From Clostridia bacterium (GTDB taxonomy: Bacteria > Bacillota > Clostridia > Oscillospirales > Acutalibacteraceae), in contig JAKSQP010000002.1 in assembly GCA_024404025.1 (NCBI GenBank), forward strand, positions 119,836-183,835: DNA of 64,000 bases, in the 5' to 3' direction. Both the position numbers and the translations under genes were made by a program. Below, piece after piece: positions 25,870-34,209 of the stretch. Every line of letters starts with the position of its first letter. The stretch's first letter is position 1. The notes below the pieces were generated by a model. The model did not search any database. It was not told the DNA's origin and saw only the letters and a list, made by a program, of their open reading frames with translations.

Positions 25870-28800
25870 ATGAAGCGTATCCTCTGCGTTGTTTTCTCTC
25901 TTCTTCTGGTTGTTTCGGTATTCTTCAATATGGGTATCTGCGTCAACGGCATTTCCGCCGATGAAAAAAGCGCTTCCGAATTTGCGGAGGATGTCGGCAA
26001 AATGCTTAAAATTGCCGATGAAAATCCCGGTTTGGGCAAGGCACGCAAATCCCCTGAAATCAATAACAATGAATTTGCAACCTGCAGGCTTATTGTAAAA
26101 ACTGCGGGAAAATTAAACACGCTCAACGCTGTTTCATTTGTAAACGGCTTTGATAATATATGGGTTTTACAGTTTGACAACACCGAAAGCACTCGCTCGG
26201 CATTTGAATTTTATTCAAAGCAGAAATATGTTGATTTTGTTGAAACGGACAAAATCATTTCTGCAGCCGAAACGGGTGATTTTTTGCTTTCGGGAACAAA
26301 ATCGGAAAAAAATCATCTTTCATGGGGACCGGATTATCTCGGAACGGATAAATTCAATGATTCGCTTATCAATTCCGGCAAACCGCTTGCAAACATTACC
26401 GTTGCGGTCATTGATTCGGGAATCGAAAGCTCCCACGAATTTCTCAAGGGCAGAATCATTCCCACCAATATTAACACGAGCGGAAGCGGAATCAGAAATT
26501 CAAGCGAGGATGATTACGGCCACGGAACACAGGTTGCAGGTGTTATAGCCGATTCAACTCTTGAAAATGTAATGATCAAGCCATATAAAGTTCTTGACCG
26601 TTTCGGTCATGGTACGCTTGTTTCGATTGCTGCCGGAATCAACTGCGCCGTCAGCGACAATGTTGACATAATCAATATCAGCCTCGGATTTTATGATAGC
26701 TCTGAATTTCTTGAAGAATCCGTCAACAATGCAATTGCAAACGACATAACGGTTGTCGGTGCCGCCGGCAACAGCGCAACCGATGAGCCTTATTATCCCT
26801 CATCTTATTCGGGCGTTATCAGAGTTTCCGCAGTCAACAGTTCGGGAATTCCCGCAAACTTCACAAATTACGGCAACATTTCATTTGCTGCCCCCGGAGT
26901 TAATATTTATACAACAACCATCGGAAACGGATATACTTCCTGCAAGGGCACTTCCTTTTCAGCTCCGTTCTGCGCAGCGGCTGCAGCTGCGGTCAAATCA
27001 ATTGTTCCGCTCGCTTCATCGGAAGATATTTTTGACATAATCAAAACTTATTCGGTCAGTTCTCCCTCAATTGATTCAAAGGATAAAATCGGATACGGTA
27101 TTATCTTTGCTCCGCAGGATTTTGAAGAAAACCTTTCGGGAAAAACGGAAGCTCCCGAATTCGTTTCCGATTCACCGGAGATTTCAATTAATCCTTTTAA
27201 GCTTGAAATCAGATGCGCCACGCCCGATTCAGTCATATACTACACAACAGACGGATCGATCCCGAGCGAACATAATCAAAACTCGGAAATTTATAACGGT
27301 TCTCCGATAACCGTTTCGGAATCATGCAGCATTTCCGCCGTTGCATATTCTCGTGGAAGATACCGCTCCGCAGTTGCAATCTATAACACGATCATTGCTC
27401 CGAATGTTTCGCCGGGTGAGATTGAAATCAACGGCGAGGGAATCATTACTGCCTACAAAGGAACTCAAAAAACAATTTCGATTCCTCATTTTGTCGGCTC
27501 AATCGAGGTCAGAGGCATCGGAGATAATGTATTCAACGGCTCTGACATCAAGGTGATCGTTCTGCCGTCAACCGTTGTTTCTTTCGGGGAAAGTGCGTTT
27601 GAGGACTGCGCATCTCTTGAAACCGTTCTTGCTTATAATGTTGCTTCCGTCGGCAGCAGATGCTTCAAAAACTGCATTTCCGCATCTGCATTCGACCTCG
27701 GGGAATTAACTTATATCGGCGATTCCGCTTTTGAAAATGTCTGCTCCGGCGGATATGCGATTTTCGGAAAAACATATTCTCTGAATACCGAAAGTCTTAA
27801 TTCAATTCCCGAAAACGCTTTCAAGGGCTCTGCATTATCCGAAATAATCTGCAATAACATCTCTTCCGTCGGCAAGAATTCATTCGCAGACTGCGATGCG
27901 CTTGTTACGGTCAGCATCAACCGCTGCGCCTCTCTTCCCGAAAAATGCTTCAAGGGCTGCGATTCACTTAAAAATATTTCAATCGGCGGTTTAACGGCAG
28001 TTCCTTCAAGCTGCTTTGCAGATTGCCCGATGATAACATCCGTCAATCTTCCCGACGCAGAGCTTCTGATGCCTTATGCTTTTTCAAACAGCACAAGCCT
28101 TAAGAGCATTGCTCTGTCGAAAGTCACTTCAATGTTTTCAAATGCTTTCAGCGGATGCACACAATTAAGAGAATTAATACTTTTCTCTCTTGAATATTTT
28201 GAGGATACGCCCTCTTCGGCTCCTGAAATGCCAGAAAACCTTGAAACTTTTTCGGTTCCTTCAATGAAGAGAACAATTCCAAATATGTTCGGAAACTCTC
28301 CCGGAATAACATATATCTTTCTTAACAAAGCAACCGACATTGCCGCATACACATTTAACGGATGCCATAATATTTATTATCTGAATCTTGAAAATGTGAC
28401 GGAGCTTAAAGAAAATTCCCTTTCGGGCTGCTCTGCCGAATTCATTGATTTGAGCAAGCTTGTGACGGCATACAGTCTGCCGGACAACAGCGGAATCATG
28501 CTTTCTAATGAATTTATTGAAACAAAATATTCTCCCGAAAATCTTCGTCTTTACAGCACTCCGAATTCTTTTATCGAAAGATATGCCGAGTATAAGGGCT
28601 ATGATTTTGTTCCGCTTCCGATAATCGCAAATGAGCTTCCTCAATATATTGCCTCTTCCTCCGAGCTTATCAGCATTTCCGCCATCGGATATAACCTTAA
28701 ATATCAATGGTATAAAAGCACCGAAAATTCAAACGAGCACGGAGAACCGATCGATGGAGCAAATCAATCCTCCTATCTTTTCACGGAGGATGACACTTCG

Positions 28801-29415
28801 CCTTTCTATTACTGCGTTGTAACACAGAACGATTCGGGAACTGTTTCCGAAATCAGGAGCAGCGTTATAACGAAAGATACAACTCCGGCAGATTATACAG
28901 AATATGAAAAAGCGGTTTCAAAAGCGAACGGAATAGACCGAAATCTTTATATTGACACCTCCGCTCTTGACCACGCTCTTTCAAAGAAAATCTACGGCAG
29001 ATATAAATGCGAGCAAAATGTTATTGACGAGCAGACGAAAATAATTCTTGATGCAATTAACGCTCTTGAAATGAATGTTGCAAAAAAGATTTATATGTTT
29101 TCATCAGAAACAGACCTTTATATTTTCAGCGGAATCCATGCGCTCGTTATGACTTTGCCCGAAAATTCGATTTATGATTATATAGAATGGTCATCAAGCA
29201 ACAGCAAGGCGTTCACGGTCAACAATGCGGGCTTTGTCAGATGCGTCGGCAGCGGAAATGCGGTCATCACCGCCACCGTTCATAACCCCGACGGTTCAAC
29301 AGTTTCGGCTTCGCTGGAATTTGAAAAGAAGCTTCTCGGAATCGAAAAATTGTTGAGCCGTCTTTTCGGATGGATTTTTATTCTGATTTCAAAAATTCCC
29401 GTGAGGATACGATAA
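25870..29415 (+). CDS. secreted S8 subtilisin-like protease with leucine-rich repeats
   Basis: 1181 residues from the ATG at 25870, chosen because it opens the signal peptide MKRILCVVFSLLLVVSVFF and has GGAGATGG before it. A propeptide-like segment precedes the S8 catalytic domain. The triad is Asp182 (VAVIDSGI), His218 (GHGTQVAGV) and Ser362 (GTSFSAPF), with Asn301 of AAGN for the oxyanion hole. A chitobiase-like segment (SVIYYTTDGSIPSE) follows near 430-500. BspA-type leucine-rich repeats run about 510-850 (AFEDCASLETV and similar). Then come an Ig-like region (YQWYKSTE...YYCVV), a bacterial Ig-2-like region (WSSSNSKAFTVNNAGFV), and a hydrophobic/basic tail. There is no LPxTG. Probably cell-surface proteolysis or adhesion. 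Confidence 0.92.
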   Translation: MKRILCVVFSLLLVVSVFFNMGICVNGISADEKSASEFAEDVGKMLKIADENPGLGKARKSPEINNNEFATCRLIVKTAGKLNTLNAVSFVNGFDNIWVLQFDNTESTRSAFEFYSKQKYVDFVETDKIISAAETGDFLLSGTKSEKNHLSWGPDYLGTDKFNDSLINSGKPLANITVAVIDSGIESSHEFLKGRIIPTNINTSGSGIRNSSEDDYGHGTQVAGVIADSTLENVMIKPYKVLDRFGHGTLVSIAAGINCAVSDNVDIINISLGFYDSSEFLEESVNNAIANDITVVGAAGNSATDEPYYPSSYSGVIRVSAVNSSGIPANFTNYGNISFAAPGVNIYTTTIGNGYTSCKGTSFSAPFCAAAAAAVKSIVPLASSEDIFDIIKTYSVSSPSIDSKDKIGYGIIFAPQDFEENLSGKTEAPEFVSDSPEISINPFKLEIRCATPDSVIYYTTDGSIPSEHNQNSEIYNGSPITVSESCSISAVAYSRGRYRSAVAIYNTIIAPNVSPGEIEINGEGIITAYKGTQKTISIPHFVGSIEVRGIGDNVFNGSDIKVIVLPSTVVSFGESAFEDCASLETVLAYNVASVGSRCFKNCISASAFDLGELTYIGDSAFENVCSGGYAIFGKTYSLNTESLNSIPENAFKGSALSEIICNNISSVGKNSFADCDALVTVSINRCASLPEKCFKGCDSLKNISIGGLTAVPSSCFADCPMITSVNLPDAELLMPYAFSNSTSLKSIALSKVTSMFSNAFSGCTQLRELILFSLEYFEDTPSSAPEMPENLETFSVPSMKRTIPNMFGNSPGITYIFLNKATDIAAYTFNGCHNIYYLNLENVTELKENSLSGCSAEFIDLSKLVTAYSLPDNSGIMLSNEFIETKYSPENLRLYSTPNSFIERYAEYKGYDFVPLPIIANELPQYIASSSELISISAIGYNLKYQWYKSTENSNEHGEPIDGANQSSYLFTEDDTSPFYYCVVTQNDSGTVSEIRSSVITKDTTPADYTEYEKAVSKANGIDRNLYIDTSALDHALSKKIYGRYKCEQNVIDEQTKIILDAINALEMNVAKKIYMFSSETDLYIFSGIHALVMTLPENSIYDYIEWSSSNSKAFTVNNAGFVRCVGSGNAVITATVHNPDGSTVSASLEFEKKLLGIEKLLSRLFGWIFILISKIPVRIR

Positions 29416-29474
29416 ATTTGCATTCCGGCAGGGCAGATATTTATGCTCACAGTCTTTCCGGAAAAAGTTCCCGT

Positions 29475-29508
29475 AGGGCACAGATTCATCCGTGCCCTTT
29501 AAATTTCT
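29475..29508 (+). terminator. possible terminator of the subtilisin gene
   Basis: Stem AGGGCAC/GTGCCCT (29475-29481 and 29492-29498), extendable by two pairs after a mismatch, followed by the weak tract TTAAATTT. It is the first good hairpin after the stop at 29415. Confidence 0.5.
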
Positions 29509-29531
29509 CTTCCGATTTTCAGGCAAAACGG

Positions 29532-29805
29532 TAACCGAGTGATGATAAAACGAACCCATTTTCTTTCGTTTTAAAGCAGCTATCTGCTTCGTTGCCCTCA
29601 TTCGCAATACACAAAGTATTACTCATTCGGCCGCCTCGCATATAACTACTCTAAAACGAAATAAAACTTGCCTTGAATTTGAGATATTTTTTCGTATGAC
29701 AAGGAAGAGGAAGCAGCAAGGCTTGGTGCCTTGCAATGACGATGACGCTGTCAGGCGGAAAAAGAACCGGATTCAAGGTGGGTTCGGATTATTATCACTC
29801 GGTTA
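29532..29805. mobile_element. MITE-like element with 26-bp terminal inverted repeats
   Basis: The 449-base gap 29416-29864 holds no convincing gene. Its core is flanked by inverted repeats at 29532-29557 and 29780-29805, identical at 23 of 26 positions (left end TAACCGAGTGATGATAAAAC). The outermost TA could be the duplicated target of an IS630/mariner-type transposase. Inside are two more inverted pairs: 29564-29576 with 29649-29661 (12 of 13) and 29671-29678 with 29771-29778 (8 of 8). A perfect 7-bp hairpin lies at 29716-29734. No transposase is encoded. This looks like a non-autonomous, hairpin-forming element. Confidence 0.7.
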
Positions 29806-29836
29806 AGCATAAATGCTTACCCTACTATAAAAAAGA

Positions 29837-29866
29837 CCGCTGTGATTTGTTCACAGCGGATTTTTT
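29837..29866. terminator. bidirectional terminator upstream of the exonuclease 3' end
   Basis: Stem CCGCTGTGA/TCACAGCGG (29837-29845 and 29851-29859) with A-run on the left and ATTTTTT on the right. It can terminate the exonuclease gene on the minus strand and any plus-strand readthrough. Confidence 0.88.
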
Positions 29867-30737
29867 ATATTTTCTCCGGCTCCTCGGAAACCGGCTCCGG
29901 CTCAATAACATTCACCATCTTGCGGTATTCAACCCGGTCATAAAGCTTTTTGAAACGCACACAGACTGCATAGGTCGTGTCGCATTCACGGCAATAGAAT
30001 TTCGTTCTGAAGAACTGACCGTGAAACTTCCACGGAGCGAGCAGCTCACAAGGCTTTCCGCAGGTGTCGCAAATATGCTCAAGGCGTTTTTTATCAACAA
30101 GCGGATTATCAATGTTCCTGATTACCTTAGCTTTATAGAGAAGCTTTGAATAGAATTCATCATTACATTCAAGCATCATTTCGTTAAGCATCTTTTCATT
30201 ATATATCGCCTTGAAAATATCGGCGGTCAGCATACTGTCGCCGAGCGCTCTGTGATGAATATATTTTTCCGGGTCGATTTCAAGAATCTGGGCGGCAGTC
30301 AGAAGGCCCGTCTGCTGACCCTTGGTGCATTTATAAACCGACTGAAAATATTTCTGAAGGTCGCAGTAATTATCAAGAAACGGAATTGTTTTTATTCCGT
30401 TGAGATATTTGAAATTATCAAGAAGCACCCGAATATCTCCGTCGCCCCATGTGAGAATAACGGTTTCTTCATTGCCTATCCATTTTCTGAAAAGGGAAAA
30501 AGACTTTGTGAAAGGCATTCCCGTGTTAATATCATCATTTGTAAGATGGGTAAGCCTTTTAACACTTCCGCGCAGTTTTTTGCCTATCTGCGAACGGATA
30601 ATATGAGAAAAAGTATCAACGATCTCAAGCGAAGAATCAAGCTTGACTGCGCCGATTTCGATTATTTCGTTGATATATCCGGCTGCTTTTTTGGCATAGG
30701 TATTGTTCCATTCAAGGTCCATGATCACATACTGCAT
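29865..30737 (-). CDS. DEDDh 3'-5' exonuclease with C-terminal zinc ribbon
   Basis: 290 residues. The exonuclease domain (RNase T/ERI1/DnaQ-like) has motif I DLEWN with D7 and E9, then INEIIEIGAVKL, motif II in TWGDGDIRVLLDNF near 95-108, and motif III HHRALGDSMLTADIF near 170-184. The C-terminal region has C-DT-C-GKPC near 223-230 and FYCREC, consistent with a zinc ribbon for nucleic acid binding. The target (RNA or DNA) is unknown. It is monocistronic, with its own promoter at 30771-30799 and a terminator. Confidence 0.87.
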   Translation of the reverse strand: MQYVIMDLEWNNTYAKKAAGYINEIIEIGAVKLDSSLEIVDTFSHIIRSQIGKKLRGSVKRLTHLTNDDINTGMPFTKSFSLFRKWIGNEETVILTWGDGDIRVLLDNFKYLNGIKTIPFLDNYCDLQKYFQSVYKCTKGQQTGLLTAAQILEIDPEKYIHHRALGDSMLTADIFKAIYNEKMLNEMMLECNDEFYSKLLYKAKVIRNIDNPLVDKKRLEHICDTCGKPCELLAPWKFHGQFFRTKFYCRECDTTYAVCVRFKKLYDRVEYRKMVNVIEPEPVSEEPEKI

Positions 30738-30770
30738 TCAAACATCCCTAAATAAAAAATTTATGAGTTT

Positions 30771-30799
30771 ATATTAACAAAACCGGGCAAAAAATGCAA
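30771..30799 (-). promoter_or_regulatory. promoter of the exonuclease gene
   Basis: Minus strand TTGCAT (30799-30794), 17 bases, TAATAT (30776-30771). Confidence 0.65.
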
Positions 30800-30835
30800 G
30801 TATAATATTTATTTTTAAAATATTATTCGTTATTA

Positions 30836-30864
30836 TTGACAAATAGGAAACCGAAAAGTAAAAT
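30836..30864 (+). promoter_or_regulatory. promoter of the GH-like/phosphoesterase/GH92 operon
   Basis: Plus strand TTGACA (30836-30841), 17 bases, TAAAAT (30859-30864), about 20 bases before the CGGAGG of the first gene. Confidence 0.75.
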
Positions 30865-30897
30865 TTAAACAAGAAATATCTTCCGGAGGAAAAACAG

Positions 30898-33087
30898 ATG
30901 GCATATATACGAAACAAAACAGAGGAAAGAACGGGATATCAGATCGGCGGTATGCCTCCCGAAAGCGTTGATAATCAATGCGATTTCGTTATGGTCTATC
31001 GTCTTGACGAATCATATCTTGAAAGAATAAAGCGTTTCAGAGAGCTTGGATATGTTATTCACTTTATGACCGGCATCTCCTGGGGCGCATATAAGGATTA
31101 TCTTTACGGCGAATATGACGGAATAATCCACTGGGATGAAGCGCAGACAGACCGTTACGGCAACCTCATTCTCCACGGCGTTGATGTGCCATATATGGTT
31201 CCCACCGTCGCATTTGCCGATTACATAACCGAAAAGCTCAAAAAGGTTGTTGACGCCGGCGTTGAAGCAATTCATGTTGAAGAACCCGAATTTTGGGACA
31301 GAGCCGGATATTCACCTGCTTTTCAGCGTGAATATGCTCTTTATTACAGAGAGCCGTGGACTCCGCCTCATAAATCAACAGATGCAAGATATAAATGCGC
31401 AAAGCTCAAAGCATATCTTTTTACAAGAACGATTGACCGCCTTTCATCCTCGCTCAAAGAATATGCAAAGGTAAAATACAACAAAGATTTAAGATTCTAC
31501 GTTCCGACACACAGCCTTCTTAATTATACGCAATGGAAGATAGTCAGCCCCGAAGGAAAGCTTGCGGATATTCCGGCTGTTGACGGCTGCATTGCGCAGG
31601 TCTGGACCGGCACTTCAAGAGAAAAAAACTGGTTTAACGGCGAATACAAAGAAAGAACATTTGAAACGGCCTATCTCGAATACGGTGTTATGCAGGAGCT
31701 TGTCAAGGGCACAGGCAGGCAGATGTGGTTCCTTCACGATCCGATTGAGGATAACCCGATTTTCGACTGGAACGATTACAGAAGAAACTATCTCTGCACG
31801 GTTGCGGCGTCACTGATGCATCCGAAAGTTAACACCTACGAAATCTGCCCCTGGCCAAACAGAGTTTTTGAGGATAAATACCCGAAAAATTCTCCCGATG
31901 CCGAACCGATTCCGGCTGAATATGCAACTCTTCTCAACAATATGTTCAACACTCTCGGAACATTTGAGGGAGGAAAAAATCCGGAATTAAGAGTCGGAAT
32001 CCTTATGGCAGATACCCAGCTCTGCCAAAGAGAATATCCCGACAGCGAATTCAGCGAATCAAAAGAGGAAGAGGTTGGAACAGTTCTCCGTGATTCGGAT
32101 GAACTTGTCGGCAAAATCAAAACAAAGCTTTTTGCAAACGGCGAAAAAGAAAGAGAACTGATGCTGAAATTTATGAGCGGAAACGGCTTCCCAGCTTTCT
32201 ATTCTCTTGCTCTTCCCCTGCTCAAATACGGCATCCCCGTCAGACCCGTTCTGCTCGACAACGCAAGAAGATATAACGGCTATCTTGATGATTACGATGT
32301 TCTTATCATGAGCTATGAATATATGAAGCCCGATTATCCCGACGCAAACAACAGCATTGCAGGCTGGGTCAGAAGAGGCGGAACGCTCATCTATGCCGGC
32401 AACGGCTTTGATCCTTATCACAACATCAGAAGCTGGTGGAGCGGAAGCTATGAGAACGCCGCAGAGCATCTTTTTGAGGCTCTTGAAATTGATGCCGGAG
32501 AAAAAGGAATTTACAGTTGCGGCAAGGGAATTGCGGCAATCTGGAAAGAAAATCCCGCTGTTTTCTCGTTTTCAAAGCAAAACGCCGATTCATTCCGTGA
32601 ATTCTTTACCGAAGCCGTCGGAAAAGCCGGTTTCAAACCGGAATTCAGAAACTATCTTCTTGTTGAGCGTGAGCCATATTATACCGTTGCGGCGGTGCTC
32701 GACGAAAGCATAAGCGATGAGCCTCTCGTTCTCGAAGGAAAATTTGCGGATATGTTTGCTCCCGATTTTGCGATTACAGATAAAAAGATAATTAATCCCG
32801 GCGAAAACTGCCTTCTTTTTGATCTTGATAAAGCAAAAAATGAAAAGCTCTGCATTATCGGCACATCGGCAAGAATTTTTGAGATGAAGGAATGCGAAAA
32901 CAAGGTCATTCTTTCTGCTTACGGTGCTTCGGGAATGAAAGCTAATATCAGGCTAAAACTTCCGTTTGAGCCGTCAAAAGCAACTGCCGACGGCAAAGAA
33001 TGTGAAATGAGCTTTGATAAATTCTCATCAACCGCACTCATCAGCTATGAAAGCTCCGCAAAACAAATCGAAATAACAGTTTGGTGA
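30898..33087 (+). CDS. putative glycoside hydrolase, TIM barrel plus amidotransferase-like domain, family not recognised
   Basis: 729 residues, no signal peptide, so cytosolic. Residues about 1-380 look like a TIM barrel with aromatic/acidic motifs: GYVIHFMTGISWG, DAGVEAIHVEEPEFWDRAGY (candidate catalytic glutamates near 125), RFYVPTHSLLNYTQW, and MWFLHDPIEDNPIFDW. Residues about 410-540 resemble the class I amidotransferase-like fold of beta-galactosidase trimerisation domains (YDVLIMSYEYMKPDYPDANN, then WVRRGGTLIYAGNGFDPYHN). A beta-sandwich-like C-terminus follows. This layout recalls GH42, but the barrel motifs differ. First gene of an operon with a phosphoesterase and GH92. I do not assign a substrate. 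Confidence 0.6.
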   Translation: MAYIRNKTEERTGYQIGGMPPESVDNQCDFVMVYRLDESYLERIKRFRELGYVIHFMTGISWGAYKDYLYGEYDGIIHWDEAQTDRYGNLILHGVDVPYMVPTVAFADYITEKLKKVVDAGVEAIHVEEPEFWDRAGYSPAFQREYALYYREPWTPPHKSTDARYKCAKLKAYLFTRTIDRLSSSLKEYAKVKYNKDLRFYVPTHSLLNYTQWKIVSPEGKLADIPAVDGCIAQVWTGTSREKNWFNGEYKERTFETAYLEYGVMQELVKGTGRQMWFLHDPIEDNPIFDWNDYRRNYLCTVAASLMHPKVNTYEICPWPNRVFEDKYPKNSPDAEPIPAEYATLLNNMFNTLGTFEGGKNPELRVGILMADTQLCQREYPDSEFSESKEEEVGTVLRDSDELVGKIKTKLFANGEKERELMLKFMSGNGFPAFYSLALPLLKYGIPVRPVLLDNARRYNGYLDDYDVLIMSYEYMKPDYPDANNSIAGWVRRGGTLIYAGNGFDPYHNIRSWWSGSYENAAEHLFEALEIDAGEKGIYSCGKGIAAIWKENPAVFSFSKQNADSFREFFTEAVGKAGFKPEFRNYLLVEREPYYTVAAVLDESISDEPLVLEGKFADMFAPDFAITDKKIINPGENCLLFDLDKAKNEKLCIIGTSARIFEMKECENKVILSAYGASGMKANIRLKLPFEPSKATADGKECEMSFDKFSSTALISYESSAKQIEITVW

Positions 33088-33092
33088 CAAAT

Positions 33093-34208
33093 ATGGAGAA
33101 AATTATTGCAATGATAATGAGTCTGATTATGGCAGCCGGCTTATCTGCTTATTCTGAGGGCTATATCCGCCAGACTTCTTTTAAGGAAGCGGTAAACGCC
33201 TTCGTTAATATGAGCGAAATCAAAAAAATGAAATATACAGGAGAACCATCCGCCGAAAAATGGGATGGAGAAGCAATCAGCCTTGATTCCTTTGCCTCTC
33301 TGACAAAGAAAAACGGAAAGGATTTTGTTATTCTCAATCTGACCGACCCTCATTTTTCGGATTATGATTACAGAGCGTTTCTCGCCTTTGCGTCATCCTC
33401 AACGGCAAAGAGACTCGTCAGCGAAATCAAGCCCGACCTTATAACCGTTACGGGCGATATAGTCTGCGCAGATTCAACGGTTTATTCGATAAAACGATTT
33501 ACCGACCTTATGGAAAGCTTCGGCGTTCCCTGGGCTCCGGTTTTCGGAAACCATGATGACGAAGGAAACTGCGATTTGAATTATCTGTGCGATATTATGC
33601 TGAAAAGTCCCAACTGTCTTCTTAAAAAGGGAGATCCCGAAATGGGTTACGGCAACTACGGCATAAGGATCCTCAACGAAGACGGCAGCCTTAATGAAGT
33701 TATCGTTATGTTAGACAGTCACCATGACCAGGCAAACGAAAAGCAGCAGAAATGGGTCAAAGCAATTACGGATGCCGCGCAGGATGCGGAAATCTCGCTG
33801 TTTTTCCATGTTCCCCTGCCCGAATATCAGTATGCTTATGATGAAGCAAAAACGGACAAAGGCTGGAAAGAAGAATATAAGGCTTATGGCGAAAAACATG
33901 AAAATGTATGCTGTGAGAGGGATGCAGAGGGCAAACCTGTTCAGAGAGGTTTTTTTGATATAATAAAAAGAGCCGGAAACATTAAATATGTTTTCTGCGG
34001 CCACGAGCACATGAACGATTTTTCGATTCTCTATCAGGGAGTCAGGCTGACCTACACAATGAAGCTCGGCAAAGGCTCGGGTTTTCAGCTCGGGTTTGAC
34101 GGAGGAACGGTTATAACAATCGGCGAAAACGGAATCAACTGCATCAATCATAAAGTTAAATCTCTCTTCTCATTCAAAGACGAAGAAATCATAAGAATCG
34201 GTGAATAA
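33093..34208 (+). CDS. exported metallophosphoesterase
   Basis: About 371 residues from the ATG at 33093 (upstream TTG and GTG starts are possible). A hydrophobic signal-like segment MEKIIAMIMSLIMAAGLSAY starts it. Calcineurin-like phosphoesterase motifs are complete: TDPHF (D-x-H), TGDIV, FGNHDDE, FFHVPLPEYQ and FCGHEHMND. The group includes purple-acid-phosphatase-like and Dcr2-like proteins; the substrate is unknown. It starts just past the stop of the GH-like gene and overlaps or abuts the GH92 start, so the three are one operon. If exported, it acts in a different compartment from its two neighbours. Confidence 0.85.
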   Translation: MEKIIAMIMSLIMAAGLSAYSEGYIRQTSFKEAVNAFVNMSEIKKMKYTGEPSAEKWDGEAISLDSFASLTKKNGKDFVILNLTDPHFSDYDYRAFLAFASSSTAKRLVSEIKPDLITVTGDIVCADSTVYSIKRFTDLMESFGVPWAPVFGNHDDEGNCDLNYLCDIMLKSPNCLLKKGDPEMGYGNYGIRILNEDGSLNEVIVMLDSHHDQANEKQQKWVKAITDAAQDAEISLFFHVPLPEYQYAYDEAKTDKGWKEEYKAYGEKHENVCCERDAEGKPVQRGFFDIIKRAGNIKYVFCGHEHMNDFSILYQGVRLTYTMKLGKGSGFQLGFDGGTVITIGENGINCINHKVKSLFSFKDEEIIRIGE

Positions 34209-34209
34209 A

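Noticed and set aside
29389..29607. 72-codon minus-strand frame near the MITE-like element
   Set aside because: No ribosome binding site or known family; it runs into the inverted repeat and reads as repeat sequence, not a gene.
29716..29734. GCAAGGC-TTGGT-GCCTTGC hairpin as a terminator
   Set aside because: No T-run on either side, and it is inside the MITE-like element.
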